Source of the DNA: Schaalia sp. lx-260
GTDB lineage: Bacteria > Actinomycetota > Actinomycetes > Actinomycetales > Actinomycetaceae
Direction of reading: 5' to 3'
Assembly (NCBI RefSeq): GCF_021083645.1
Contig: NZ_JAJNRQ010000002.1
Location: 248,001 to 312,000, forward strand
Length of the DNA: 64,000 nucleotides
Translations under genes and position numbers: made by a program
The notes under the pieces: model-generated
Told to the model about the DNA's origin: nothing
Seen by the model: the letters and a program-made list of their open reading frames with translations, nothing else
Databases searched by the model: none
Shown here: positions 1 to 8,017 of the stretch, in pieces
How positions within the stretch are numbered: position 1 is the first letter of the stretch
Layout of the letters: each line of letters begins with the position of its first letter

Positions 1-3
1 GCT

Positions 4-1230
4 ATGCGGCAGGAACATTATTTGGACCACGCTGCTACCACGCCTATGCCTCCTCATGTTATAGAAGCGTGGACAGATGCGGCCCGTCTTTTAGCGGAAC
101 GGCCAGGTAATCCGGCTTCTTTACACAGTGGCGGTAGGGCTGCGCGCCGTCTGCTTGAAGATGCTCGTGAAAGAATAGCCTGCGCTTTAGGTGCTGATCG
201 CGCGGAAGTAGTTTTTACTTCAGGCGCAACAGAATCTGATGCCATTGGCGTATCTGGAGCTGCACGATCAGTTTATATTGCGAATCCTCACCGTCATCGT
301 GTACTTATATCTTCACTTGAGCATGACGCTGTTTTAGAGCAGAAAAAATCCTTGCCACATATGGGATTATCGTGTGAGCTGCTTCCTGTTACCTATGAGG
401 GCCGCACTGATGTATCTGTTCTTTCTGCTCCTCATATGTGGGATGATATTGCTCTTGTATCTATGACCTATGCTGCTTCAGAAGTAGGCACGTTACAACC
501 TGTGGATGAACTGATTGACATACGTGATCGTGCCTGTGCTTTGGGGGAAGATCATACGCCCCAGCCTGGCCTTCCTCTTATTCATACAGATGCAGCACAA
601 GCAGTGACCACATGTGATCTGAATTTCCGTGAACTTGGCTGTGACCTCCTCAGTATTGGGGGGCATAAAATCGGCGCTCCTGTGGGGATTGGTGCTTTAC
701 TGATTCGACGAGGGATTTCTGTGGTGAGTGATCGGCCAGGCGGTGGTCACGAGCGTGGGATTCGTTCAGGAACCCCTGATGTTGCTGGCGCTGTAGCTTT
801 TGCATGCGCTCTTGAATATGCGGTATCTGAACGTGAACGGGCACGTGTACATGCAGAAAAACTCCGCGATCACCTTGTACATGGTCTTTCGCATACCTGT
901 GCGGGGAGGGTGTCTTTAACTGTGCCCATGGACTTCTCGTTACCAACGATTATTCATCTGTCTTTGCCGACTCGTCATCCAGAAGCTTTGCTGTTAGCGA
1001 TGGATTCTGCAGGGGTTCATGTTTCTGCTGGTTCTGCTTGCCATGCAGGTGTGACTCGCCCTTCAGAGGTGCTTATCCGTATGGGTAGGAGTGTCAATCA
1101 GGCATTAGGCGTATTACGTATTTCAACGGGGAAAGAGACAAGCATTTCCGATATTGACGCATTTCTTGCGGCTTTACCGGCTGCTCTTGAGGCTGGAATA
1201 GCATTGGATCAATTGGAAGGGCAAAAGTGA
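4..1230 (+). CDS. Cysteine desulfurase, NifS/IscS-like, PLP-dependent
   Basis: The 408-residue product is a class V aminotransferase-fold cysteine desulfurase that takes sulfur from L-cysteine as a persulfide. The N terminus carries the family signature YLDHAATTP at residues 6-14. Further landmarks are EH at 106-107, HTDAAQ at 194-199 for PLP binding, the Schiff-base lysine in GGHK (K222), and the persulfide cysteine in SAGSACHAG (C346). The ATG at position 4 fits the usual family start, but only three upstream bases are visible, so the ribosome site cannot be checked. The stop overlaps the next gene, mnmA, in a GTGA arrangement. This coupling suggests that the enzyme feeds sulfur to tRNA 2-thiolation, possibly besides Fe-S assembly. 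No scaffold gene (IscU/SufU) is next to it. The family call is firm; the split of roles is inferred. Confidence 0.93.
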   Translation: MRQEHYLDHAATTPMPPHVIEAWTDAARLLAERPGNPASLHSGGRAARRLLEDARERIACALGADRAEVVFTSGATESDAIGVSGAARSVYIANPHRHRVLISSLEHDAVLEQKKSLPHMGLSCELLPVTYEGRTDVSVLSAPHMWDDIALVSMTYAASEVGTLQPVDELIDIRDRACALGEDHTPQPGLPLIHTDAAQAVTTCDLNFRELGCDLLSIGGHKIGAPVGIGALLIRRGISVVSDRPGGGHERGIRSGTPDVAGAVAFACALEYAVSERERARVHAEKLRDHLVHGLSHTCAGRVSLTVPMDFSLPTIIHLSLPTRHPEALLLAMDSAGVHVSAGSACHAGVTRPSEVLIRMGRSVNQALGVLRISTGKETSISDIDAFLAALPAALEAGIALDQLEGQK

Positions 1231-2465
1231 AGGTTCTAGCAGCGCTTTCAGGTGGTGTTGATTCGGCGGTGGCTGCGGCTCGTGCGGTTGAAGCTGGTCA
1301 TGAGGTTGTGGGTGTGCATATGGCTTTGTCAACTTCACCGCAGGAATGCCGTATTGGTTCGCGGGGGTGTTGTTCCATTGAAGATGCGGGGGATGCTGCC
1401 CGTGCTGCTGAACATTTGGGGATTCCTTTCTATGTTTGGGATTTAGCAGAGCAGTTTGAAAATACTGTGATTGATGATTTTGTTGAGCAGTACAGGGCTG
1501 GGGCTACTCCAAATCCTTGTGTGCGGTGTAATGAGTTTGTGAAATTTCGTGAGTTAAGTGCGCGGGCACGGGCTCTTGGTTTTGATGCGGTGTGTACAGG
1601 GCATTATGCGCAGGTACGTGAGGGGGCTTTAGGTCCTGAGCTTCATCGCGCAGTTGATGAAGCGAAAGATCAGTCCTATGTGTTAGCTGTTATGGGGCGC
1701 GATGAACTTTCGCGTGTTTTTTTGCCATTAGGTGAGGCTTCTTCGAAAGAATGGGTGCGAGGTGAGGCTGAGCGTTTGGGTTTGGGTGTGTCCTCAAAAC
1801 CTGATTCATACGATATTTGTTTTATTCCTGATGGTGATACTCAGGGCTTTTTGAAAGCACGTTTAGGGGTTGAAAAAGGTGAGATTGTGACCCCTGAAGG
1901 TGAGGTTGTGGGTTCGCATGAGGGGTATTGGAATTTCACGGTAGGTCAAAGGCGTGGATTGCGTTTAGAAAATCCTGCTTCGGATGGTCGCCCTCGTTAC
2001 GTTTTAGAGACTCGTCCGGCTTCTAATCAGGTAGTTGTGGGCGCAGCAGAGTTGTTGAGTATTAATCACATTGAGTGTGATGAGGTTGTGTGGTTGGCTT
2101 CTGACGATGATGGGCATGTTGACGTTGAGGCTACACGTGCTTTTGGTGATTCTTTAGGGGATCGAGCTCTATGTGAGGTGGATGAGCGTGTACTTACTGT
2201 GCAGGTGCGCGCTCATGGGGTTCCTGCAGTTGTGCGTGGAGTTGCCCGCGTGGTGGACAGTGGTATTTCTTACGTTGCGGAGCAAGAGGGCCTTTTGACT
2301 ACTCCAACAGATGCTGGTTCTTTTTCTTCGTTAAATGTGGATTTAGCAGCTTCTTTGCGCGGTGTTGCTGCAGGGCAAACATTGGTTTTGTATCGAGGGA
2401 CTCGTGTTTTAGCTTCTGCGACTATTCGTTCAACTGGACGCTTTGATAGGGCACCTTTGGTGTAG
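1227..2465 (+). CDS. mnmA: tRNA-specific 2-thiouridylase MnmA
   Basis: MnmA activates U34 of tRNA-Lys, -Glu and -Gln with ATP and inserts sulfur to make the 2-thiouridine part of mnm5s2U-type wobble bases. The ATP pyrophosphatase loop SGGVDS is at residues 8-13. The two catalytic cysteines are visible: C98 in NPCVRCN and C198 in SYDICFIP. TGHYA lies between them, and a C-terminal beta-barrel region follows. At 412 residues it is longer than typical MnmA proteins of about 360-380, which is common in actinobacteria. The GTG start overlaps the TGA stop of the upstream cysteine desulfurase, so the sulfur donor and the thiolase are probably translated from one mRNA. tRNA-Leu follows 42 nt after the stop. 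Confidence 0.95.
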   Translation: MKVLAALSGGVDSAVAAARAVEAGHEVVGVHMALSTSPQECRIGSRGCCSIEDAGDAARAAEHLGIPFYVWDLAEQFENTVIDDFVEQYRAGATPNPCVRCNEFVKFRELSARARALGFDAVCTGHYAQVREGALGPELHRAVDEAKDQSYVLAVMGRDELSRVFLPLGEASSKEWVRGEAERLGLGVSSKPDSYDICFIPDGDTQGFLKARLGVEKGEIVTPEGEVVGSHEGYWNFTVGQRRGLRLENPASDGRPRYVLETRPASNQVVVGAAELLSINHIECDEVVWLASDDDGHVDVEATRAFGDSLGDRALCEVDERVLTVQVRAHGVPAVVRGVARVVDSGISYVAEQEGLLTTPTDAGSFSSLNVDLAASLRGVAAGQTLVLYRGTRVLASATIRSTGRFDRAPLV

Positions 2466-2507
2466 TTGTGTATGTATGCCTCTCTAAACTAGGTAAGATG
2501 GTGGGGC

Positions 2508-2588
<81 letters not shown>

Positions 2589-2672
2589 CAAGTGATTTTG
2601 AAGTATGGGCGATGCTTTTGGTGGCCGGAGGTCCCATTTGCGGTGGGTTTTTATCGGGCATGATGTCGCTTT

Positions 2673-3455
2673 GTGTTGACACTTTCTGAAAATATTGATG
2701 CTCAAGTTGCTGCTGCTCACCATAAGATTCATGGAACGCGTCGGCCTGTGAATTATCTGGTGGCTGCAATGCTCGCAGGTATGTATATCGGTCTTGCAGA
2801 TATTTTTATGATCTGCGCGGGAGGACCATTTCGTTTGGCAGGTTCTCCGGCGGCTTCATTAGTTGAGGGTGGAGTTTTCGGTATTGGTTTGATTTTAACG
2901 GTCTTTGCTGGCGGCGAATTGGCGACTTCCGCAATGATGATTTTGCCTGTAGCTTTGTTAGAGAAGAAAACTCGCTGGGGTGCTGTTGGTCGCACGATGT
3001 CGTTGATGTTGATTGGTAATCTGCTGGGCGCCATTATTTTATCTGTCATGGTTTTTGGCTCGGGGATTATGGATTCTCAAGCAGTTCCTGGTGAAGCCTT
3101 AGCTGCTTTGATTACTGCGAAGGCACATAAAACCACATGGGGCCTGTTTTTCCGTGGTATTTTGTGCAATATTTTTGTGTGTTTAGCTATGTGGTGTGTG
3201 ACGCGCACACGTAGTGATGTGGCAAAAATGGTGGTTATGGCGTGGTGTATGGCTGCTTTTGTGGGTTCAGGTATGGAGCACGTGGTGGCGAATATGACGA
3301 CTTTTTCTTTGGGTATTGTTCACGGTGTGGATGGTGCTACCTGGGCTGAGGCTGGCCGTAATTTGGGTATGGTTTTGCTGGGAAATATGGTTGGTGGCGG
3401 TATTTTTGTGGGCTGTGCCCAGTGGTTTGCCACTCAGATGGAGTTAGCCGATTGA
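2673..3455 (+). CDS. Formate/nitrite transporter family (FNT) channel
   Basis: This 260-residue multi-pass membrane protein matches the FNT family (FocA/NirC/HSC type), pentameric channels for small monovalent anions such as formate, nitrite or hydrosulfide. About six hydrophobic segments are evident. The repeated half-helix signatures are recognisable in GGPFRLAG near residue 50, the GGELATS segment near residue 88, and the second-half segment GSGMEHVVANM near residue 205. Length is close to the family norm of 260-290. GTG at 2673 is chosen because the frame closes at a TGA just upstream; TTG at 2676 is an alternative and no clear ribosome-binding site is visible. The gene stands alone between tRNA-Leu and the peroxiredoxin, so the context does not reveal the substrate. 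Confidence 0.85.
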   Translation: MLTLSENIDAQVAAAHHKIHGTRRPVNYLVAAMLAGMYIGLADIFMICAGGPFRLAGSPAASLVEGGVFGIGLILTVFAGGELATSAMMILPVALLEKKTRWGAVGRTMSLMLIGNLLGAIILSVMVFGSGIMDSQAVPGEALAALITAKAHKTTWGLFFRGILCNIFVCLAMWCVTRTRSDVAKMVVMAWCMAAFVGSGMEHVVANMTTFSLGIVHGVDGATWAEAGRNLGMVLLGNMVGGGIFVGCAQWFATQMELAD

Positions 3456-3511
3456 TTTAACAAGGCATACTTCGCACTGTGCTGGGGCCTTGTCCGTGGG
3501 ATGATTGAAAT

Positions 3512-4015
3512 ATGAGTACACATGACATGGTTGTAAATAATCCTGTTGCCTTGGGGGAACAGGCCCCTGATTTTACTCTTGATTCCACGCAAGGACCGGT
3601 TACTCTGTCTGATTTGGTGTCGCGTGCTCCTAAAGGGGTTGTTGTTTATTTTTATCCGAAGGCTGCGACTCCTGGTTGCACAAAAGAGGCGTGTGATTTC
3701 AGGGATAGTTTGAATACTTTTGCCTCAGCAGGGTATCTGGTTGTTGGTGTGAGTCCTGATGGTATTCCTGCTTTGGAACGTTTCGCACAGAATGAGGGTC
3801 TGAATTTCCCTTTGGCTTCTGATCCAGATAAGGCTGTGATGGAACGTTGGGGTGCGTGGGGTGAAAAGAAGAATTATGGCCGTGTAGTGACGGGTACTAT
3901 TCGTTCTACTTTTGTTGTTGATCCTGCGGGTGTGGTTGTGTTGGTGCAGCGCGGTGTGAAAGCAACGGGGCATGTCGCTCGTTTACGTCGTGATTTAGGT
4001 ATTGATTCGCAGTAG
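3512..4015 (+). CDS. bcp: Thiol peroxidase, Bcp/PrxQ-type peroxiredoxin
   Basis: This 167-residue cytoplasmic peroxiredoxin of the AhpC/TSA fold reduces hydrogen and organic peroxides. The motif [13 protein letters not shown] gives the peroxidatic cysteine C56 and the resolving cysteine C61, five residues apart as in PrxQ/Bcp proteins. The N-terminal GEQAPDFTL is typical of the family. The reductant is presumably thioredoxin. Length is normal. The gene ends just before a strong intrinsic terminator, so it closes the housekeeping block ahead of the accessory locus. Confidence 0.92.
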   Translation: MSTHDMVVNNPVALGEQAPDFTLDSTQGPVTLSDLVSRAPKGVVVYFYPKAATPGCTKEACDFRDSLNTFASAGYLVVGVSPDGIPALERFAQNEGLNFPLASDPDKAVMERWGAWGEKKNYGRVVTGTIRSTFVVDPAGVVVLVQRGVKATGHVARLRRDLGIDSQ

Positions 4016-4028
4016 AGATCTTTTCATT

Positions 4029-4070
4029 ATCCCCATGAGCGTGATTATGCTCATGGGGATTTTGTTTTTC
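4029..4070 (+). terminator. Strong rho-independent terminator after bcp
   Basis: A perfect 12-bp stem is formed by ATCCCCATGAGC (4029-4040) and GCTCATGGGGAT (4049-4060), with an 8-nt loop. It is followed by a T-rich tail (TTTGTTTTT). It separates the bcp transcript from the tandem small-protein/lipoprotein array that begins about 20 nt later. Confidence 0.92.
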
Positions 4071-4089
4071 TTTTCTTCAGAGGTTTCAC

Positions 4090-4153
4090 TTTGAACATTT
4101 TTTACCTACTCAAATATCTCACTATATGGAATATTAAGATAATTTTGTTCAAA
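4090..4153 (+). promoter_or_regulatory. Conserved upstream block with inverted repeat TTTGAACA/TGTTCAAA (unit 1)
   Basis: TTTGAACA (4090-4097) and TGTTCAAA (4146-4153) are exact reverse complements with start points 56 nt apart. Unit 2 has the same arms at the same spacing (5996-6003 and 6052-6059). Unit 3 keeps the right arm (7947-7954) and a one-base variant of the left arm (TTTGAAGA, 7891-7898). The A+T-rich DNA between them holds several -10-like hexamers, but I cannot assign one promoter. A dyad operator or paired activator sites would fit. Confidence 0.45.
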
Positions 4154-4216
4154 ATTAGGATGGATTCCTGTTCTGTCCGTTATTCTGAAATTCCATTTGA
4201 GATTCAAGGAGGAATC

Positions 4217-4543
4217 ATGAAGAAAAGTATTCGTCGGAGTTTAACCGTTCTGCTCACAGCCCTACTTGTACTTGGAATTACTCAAGTAGGTTGGAGCGCT
4301 GTCAGAGGTGGCGTCATTGGTTGTACGGCAAATCAAGCAGGACGCTCGGCTGCTTTTAGCAAAGGACTTGTTTATCACACGCCTCCTGGTGATTCTAAAC
4401 CGACACCTGTTCATGGAGACAAAAACAAGAATACATGGACTTATTTATTGGCAAATGTGAATCGCGGGGGCAGATGGCAAGTATCAAGCCCTAACCTGAC
4501 AGATGGCACTGCTCAATGTATTTTCACTGGAACTGTTCGCTAA
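4217..4543 (+). CDS. Small secreted two-cysteine protein, copy 1 (lactococcin-972-like bacteriocin candidate)
   Basis: A 108-residue secreted protein. The start is set by a strong ribosome site AAGGAGG (4207-4213) just before the ATG; the open frame runs further upstream but without a site. A Sec signal peptide is clear: charged MKKSIRRS, a hydrophobic stretch at residues 9-25, and likely cleavage after WSA at residue 28. The mature part of about 80 residues has two cysteines (C36 and C101), suggesting one disulfide. It shares GVIGCTANQAG, PPGD and ANVNRGGRWQV with copies 2 and 3. The spacing of glycines and the G-x-W segment faintly recall lactococcin 972 proteins. The downstream adaptor/ATPase/permease module also resembles that family's loci. 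The bacteriocin role is inference; the secreted small protein is directly visible. Confidence 0.6.
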   Translation: MKKSIRRSLTVLLTALLVLGITQVGWSAVRGGVIGCTANQAGRSAAFSKGLVYHTPPGDSKPTPVHGDKNKNTWTYLLANVNRGGRWQVSSPNLTDGTAQCIFTGTVR

Positions 4544-4551
4544 GTACTCCT

Positions 4552-4593
4552 TTGCTGGGTGCAGCTCAATGTTTATGAGTTTGTACCCAGCAA
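4552..4593 (+). promoter_or_regulatory. Intercistronic hairpin, unit 1
   Basis: TTGCTGGGT (4552-4560) pairs with ACCCAGCAA (4585-4593). Wobble pairs and an inner CTCA/TGAG stem extend the helix to about 17 bp in 42 nt. It lies between the small-protein stop and the lipoprotein start. Units 2 and 3 keep it, unit 3 with a compensatory G-C to A-T change. A partial terminator or mRNA-stability element that lowers lipoprotein output relative to the small protein is a reasonable reading. Confidence 0.7.
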
Positions 4594-4622
4594 TAGCATT
4601 TTGGGGAAGCAAGGTGAGGAAA

Positions 4623-5264
4623 ATGCTTCTGAAACACAGAGTTGTTCCCGCATTAGTGTGCGGGTTTCTTATCCTGTCTGTCACAGGGTGTGCAAATGCG
4701 CCTACACAGGGATTATCGGGAAGCTCTGAATCTACGAATGAATCTGGCGAATCAGGTTCCCCTCATATGGTCGTGGTGGAAAGCCGCGACGAGCAACCTG
4801 AAATCTCGCGCCAATGGTTTGCGATGACCCGTGAAGAACAGGAGAAAATCAATGATGAAGAGAAACAAGAAATCATGGAGTGCCTAAAAGAAAAAGGGTG
4901 GAAAGTAGAGAAAAATACCGATTATTTTGGGCAGTTAAATTACTCTATAGACACTCAAGGTAATGATGCTTTATTTACGCAGATGCTAAAAGATTCTGAA
5001 GAATGTGAAAAACTTTCACCTTCACCCTATCGTGATCTCGTGATTTCTGTTCCCGATATTGAAAATTACTATGAACATGATCTAACGGTGAAAGAGTGTT
5101 TAGAAAAAGAGGGGATCACAGTCACTACCCCTCCAACGAAACAAAAGTACATTGATGATTTCCGGAATGATCGTGTTACGTGGAGTCCTTACACAGACCT
5201 CATAAACGCCAGTGATCTGACGGCAGACAGATTTCGTGAGATTACTGAAAAATGCCCTCAATAG
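4623..5264 (+). CDS. Paralogous lipoprotein B (MLLK type), unit 1
   Basis: A 213-residue predicted lipoprotein of a family I do not recognise. ATG 4623 follows the purine-rich site AAGGTGAGGAAA and opens with MLLKHR, a hydrophobic segment and the lipobox VTGC (lipid cysteine C23). A Ser/Gly/Glu-rich linker leads to a conserved VVVESRDEQPE block. The folded part has four more cysteines (C87, C128, C159, C211). Two similar half-motifs, CLKEKGWKV at 87-95 and CLEKEGITV at 159-167, suggest an internal duplication with two disulfides. The C terminus ends in REITEKCPQ. It is anchored outside the membrane and encoded directly after the small secreted protein, so it is a candidate immunity, chaperone or receptor protein for it. 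That function is inference only. Confidence 0.75.
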   Translation: MLLKHRVVPALVCGFLILSVTGCANAPTQGLSGSSESTNESGESGSPHMVVVESRDEQPEISRQWFAMTREEQEKINDEEKQEIMECLKEKGWKVEKNTDYFGQLNYSIDTQGNDALFTQMLKDSEECEKLSPSPYRDLVISVPDIENYYEHDLTVKECLEKEGITVTTPPTKQKYIDDFRNDRVTWSPYTDLINASDLTADRFREITEKCPQ

Positions 5265-5334
5265 TAATAGGGGAGCAAATACTCTGATGCCATTTCATCA
5301 CACAATAATTATGAGGGGAGTGAGGTGAGGAGAA

Positions 5335-5973
5335 ATGCGTGTGGAGCATAATTTTATTCCCGTGTTACTGTGTGCGTTTCTTGTCTTGCCTATTGCTGGA
5401 TGCGCAAATACGTCTACACAAGGAATATTGGGAAGCTCTGAAAGTGTGAATGAATCTGGTGAATCTGACTCACCTGCCACAGTCGTGGTAAAGACTCGTG
5501 ATGAGCAGCCTGAAACCTCACGTCAATGGTTCGCACTAACCCGTGAAGAAAAGCATGAAAAACTAAGCGAAGCCTTAAAACATCAAATTTCATGTCTGGA
5601 AGATAAAGGGTGGAAAATAGAAAAAGTCGATCTGAAAAATCTGGGCTACAGCGTAAATACTCAAAATGACGCGGCATTAGAGGCGAGAATTTCTGCTGAT
5701 ACAAATGAATGTAACAAAAGATTTCCACGGCCTGATGAGAACCTTGTGATGTCCATTCCTGATATTGAAGACATCTACGAATACAGGTTAACGGTGAAAG
5801 CCTGTTTAGAAAACGAAGGTATCAAGGTAACGGACCCTCCGACAAAACAAAAATTTATTGATGATTTTAGAAATGATCGATCATATTGGAACCCGTATAC
5901 GGACCTTATGAATGTGTCGAACCTGACGGCCAGTAGATTTCGTGAGATTACTGAAAAATGCCCTCAATGGTAG
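5335..5973 (+). CDS. Paralogous lipoprotein C (MRV type), unit 1
   Basis: A 212-residue lipoprotein of the same unknown family as its upstream neighbour, with a different signal peptide beginning MRVEHNF and the lipobox IAGC (C23). A GTGAGGTGAGGAG ribosome site precedes ATG 5335. It shares the VVVKTRDEQPE block and the four conserved cysteines in the contexts ISCLEDKGW, NECNK, KACLENEG and EKCPQ. The C-terminal third (YRLTVKACLENEGIK onward) is almost identical to that of lipoprotein E in unit 2. The middle (CLEDKGWKIEKVDLK) matches lipoprotein H in unit 3. The gene is therefore a mosaic within the array. Gene conversion or unequal exchange would explain this. Function unknown. Confidence 0.75.
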   Translation: MRVEHNFIPVLLCAFLVLPIAGCANTSTQGILGSSESVNESGESDSPATVVVKTRDEQPETSRQWFALTREEKHEKLSEALKHQISCLEDKGWKIEKVDLKNLGYSVNTQNDAALEARISADTNECNKRFPRPDENLVMSIPDIEDIYEYRLTVKACLENEGIKVTDPPTKQKFIDDFRNDRSYWNPYTDLMNVSNLTASRFREITEKCPQW

Positions 5974-6122
5974 TGTTGGGTGCAGACGGTTTCACTTTGA
6001 ACATTTTTTACCTACTCAAATATCTCAGTATATGAAATATTAAGATAATTTTGTTCAAAATTAGGATGGATGCCTGTTCTGTCTGTTATTCTGAAATTCC
6101 ATTTGAGATTCAAGGGGGAATC

Positions 6123-6449
6123 ATGAAGAAAAGTATTCGTCGGAGTTCAACCGTTCTGCTTACAGCCCTACTTGTACTCGGTGTGACGAATGTGGGCTGG
6201 AGTGCTGTCAGAGGTGGCGTCATTGGTTGTACAGCAAATCAAGCAGGAGAGTCATATGCCTATGGTAAGTGGCTTGTTTACCATACACCCCCTGGTGATC
6301 CCCAAACATACAGGGTATATGGGCCTCGAGATAAATTCAGATGGACTTACGAAATGGCAAATGTGAACCGTGGTGGTAGATGGCAAGTGTCAAACCCAGA
6401 TTTAACGAATGGCTATGCTCGGTGTGTTGTCACGGGGACTCTCCGTTAG
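6123..6449 (+). CDS. Small secreted two-cysteine protein, copy 2
   Basis: A 108-residue paralogue of copy 1 with a nearly identical signal peptide and the ribosome site AAGGGGG before ATG 6123. The invariant parts GVIGCTANQAG, LVYHTPPGD, ANVNRGGRWQV and the two cysteines (C36, C101) are kept. The central loop between PPGD and the WTY segment is strongly altered and richer in aromatic and basic residues (RVYGPRDKF). The variation is concentrated in a surface-like loop between conserved elements. Specificity differences between copies are an inference. Confidence 0.6.
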   Translation: MKKSIRRSSTVLLTALLVLGVTNVGWSAVRGGVIGCTANQAGESYAYGKWLVYHTPPGDPQTYRVYGPRDKFRWTYEMANVNRGGRWQVSNPDLTNGYARCVVTGTLR

Positions 6450-6465
6450 GTGTTTTCTTACGACT

Positions 6466-6504
6466 GCTGGGTGCAGCTCAAATGTTTATGAGTTTGTACC
6501 CAGC
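6466..6504 (+). promoter_or_regulatory. Intercistronic hairpin, unit 2
   Basis: GCTGGGT (6466-6472) pairs with ACCCAGC (6498-6504), with the same inner wobble and CTCA/TGAG pairing as unit 1. It is followed by ATAGCATTTTT, a weak T-tract. It sits between the small-protein stop and the ribosome site of lipoprotein E. Confidence 0.68.
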
Positions 6505-6535
6505 AATAGCATTTTTGGGAAGCAAGGTGAGGAAA

Positions 6536-7177
6536 ATGCTTCTGAAACGCACGTTCATTTCCGTGTTACTGTGTGGTTTTCTTGCCTTGTCTATTGCTGG
6601 ATGCGCAGATATATCTACACAGGGATTGTCGGGAAGCTCTGAATCTACGAATGAATCTAGTGAATCGGACTCACCCCACATGGTTGTAGTGGAGAGTCGA
6701 GACGAGCAGCCTGAATCCTCACGCCGTTGGTTTGCCCTCAGTCGCGAAGAACAGAGGAAAATTGATGATGAAGAGATGCGGCAGAACATGAGCTGTCTGG
6801 AAGAAAAGGGATGGAAAGTAGAGCAAACTAACAATTATGGGCAATTAAGCTATTCGATAGATACTCAAGGTGATGATGCTTTATTCGCGCAGATGATCAG
6901 AGATTCTGAAGAATGTGAAAAACTTTCACCTTCGCCCTATCGTGATCTCGTGATTTCTGTTCCTGATATTGAAGACATCTACGAATACAGGTTAACGGTG
7001 AAAGCCTGTTTAGAAAACGAAGGGATCAAGATCACTGACCCTCCGACAAAACAAAAATTCATCGATGATTTTAGAAATGATCGATCATATTGGAACCCGT
7101 ATACGGACCTTATGGATGTGTCGAACCTGACGGCCAGTAGATTTCGTGAGATTACTGAAAAATGCCCTCAGTATTAA
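6536..7177 (+). CDS. Paralogous lipoprotein E (MLLK type), unit 2
   Basis: A 213-residue lipoprotein starting MLLKRTF with lipobox IAGC, preceded by AAGGTGAGGAAA before ATG 6536. The N-terminal two thirds follow lipoprotein B, including VVVESRDEQPE and the segment EECEKLSPSPYRDLVISVPD. After the shared VPDIE point the sequence switches to the lipoprotein C type (YRLTVKACLENEGIK, RSYWNPYTDLM). All four non-lipid cysteines are kept. The junction lies in a stretch conserved in every copy, so recombination between neighbours is the simplest explanation. Family and function unknown. Confidence 0.75.
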   Translation: MLLKRTFISVLLCGFLALSIAGCADISTQGLSGSSESTNESSESDSPHMVVVESRDEQPESSRRWFALSREEQRKIDDEEMRQNMSCLEEKGWKVEQTNNYGQLSYSIDTQGDDALFAQMIRDSEECEKLSPSPYRDLVISVPDIEDIYEYRLTVKACLENEGIKITDPPTKQKFIDDFRNDRSYWNPYTDLMDVSNLTASRFREITEKCPQY

Positions 7178-7223
7178 CTGACATCAGCACGTAGCATTTT
7201 TCTGGGAAGTGAGGTGACGAGAA

Positions 7224-7868
7224 ATGCGTGTGAAGCATAATTTTATTCCCGTGTTACTGTGTGCGTTTCTTGCTTTGTCTGTCACTGGATGCGCAATTAC
7301 ATCTACACAAGGAATATTGGGAAGCTCTGAAAGTGTGAATGAATCTGGTGAATCTGACTCTCCTGCTACAGTCGTGGTAGAGACTCGTGACGAGCAGCCT
7401 GAAGCCTCACGTCAATGGTTTGCGCTCAGTCGTGAGGAACGACGTGAAAAAATCCGCGAATATATGCGACAGAGCATGGCGTGTTTAGAGGGAAAAGGCT
7501 GGAAAGTTAAAGAAGTGAGTGGAGGGCCGGCAGAAATAAGTTTTTCTGCGGATACTCAAGGTGATCCAACTATAAGTGCCCAGTTTATGACAGATTCTGA
7601 GGAATGTGACAAACTTTACCCTGCACCTGACTCTGACACAGTGATCTCGGTTCCCGATATTGAAGATGACTACGAGTATGGCCTGACGGTGAAAGAGTGT
7701 TTAGAAAAAGAGGGGATCACAGTCACTGCCCCTCCAACGAAACAAAAATATGTTGATGATTTCCGGAATAATCGTGATACGTGGAGTCCTTACACAGACC
7801 TCATAAACGCCACCAATCTGACGGCAGACAGATTTCGTGAGATTACTGAAAAATGCCCTCAATGGTAG
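7224..7868 (+). CDS. Paralogous lipoprotein F (MRV type), unit 2
   Basis: A 214-residue lipoprotein with the MRVKHNF signal peptide and lipobox VTGC; GAAGTGAGGTGACGAG precedes ATG 7224. It keeps VVVETRDEQPEASRQWFALS and four cysteines (MACLEGKGW, EECDK, KECLEKEG, EKCPQ). Its middle (VKEVSGGPAEISFSADTQG) is unlike the other four copies, while the C-terminal third belongs to the B/H type (CLEKEGITVTAPPTKQKY). It is followed within 15 nt by the start of the third repeat unit. Function unknown. Confidence 0.75.
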   Translation: MRVKHNFIPVLLCAFLALSVTGCAITSTQGILGSSESVNESGESDSPATVVVETRDEQPEASRQWFALSREERREKIREYMRQSMACLEGKGWKVKEVSGGPAEISFSADTQGDPTISAQFMTDSEECDKLYPAPDSDTVISVPDIEDDYEYGLTVKECLEKEGITVTAPPTKQKYVDDFRNNRDTWSPYTDLINATNLTADRFREITEKCPQW

Positions 7869-8017
7869 TGTTGGGCGCAGACGGTCTGACTTTGAAGATT
7901 TTTTACTTACTTAAGTATCTCATTATACGAAATATTAGGATAATTTTGTTCAAAATTAGAGCAAATGTTCCTTATTTTCGTTACGCTGAAAATCCACCCC
8001 AAAGATGAGGAGAAATC

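Larger units (their letters stand above)
4082..5987 (+). repeat. Tandem unit 1: small secreted protein + two lipoproteins
   Basis: First of three directly repeated units. It starts with a conserved upstream block (GGTTTCACTTTGAACATTTT) that recurs at 5988 and, diverged, at 7883, giving periods of 1906 and 1895 nt. The unit holds one small secreted protein gene and two lipoprotein genes. The near identity of non-coding parts with unit 2 points to recent duplication by homologous recombination. Confidence 0.9.
5988..7882 (+). repeat. Tandem unit 2: small secreted protein + two lipoproteins
   Basis: Second repeat unit. It has the same gene order as unit 1 and a nearly identical upstream block, including the TTTGAACA/TGTTCAAA pair (5996-6003, 6052-6059). 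The small-protein gene differs mainly in its mature region, while flanking DNA is conserved. This is what one expects if the secreted product diversifies faster than its surroundings. Confidence 0.9.

Noticed and set aside
650-946. 98-codon minus-strand frame inside the cysteine desulfurase gene
   Set aside because: Fully inside a gene with all catalytic motifs on the other strand; composition without domain features.
2631-2654. Short CCCA/TGGG dyad followed by TTTTT between tRNA-Leu and the FNT gene, as a terminator
   Set aside because: The stem is only 4 bp with a 7-nt loop, too weak to call, although the T-tract is suggestive.
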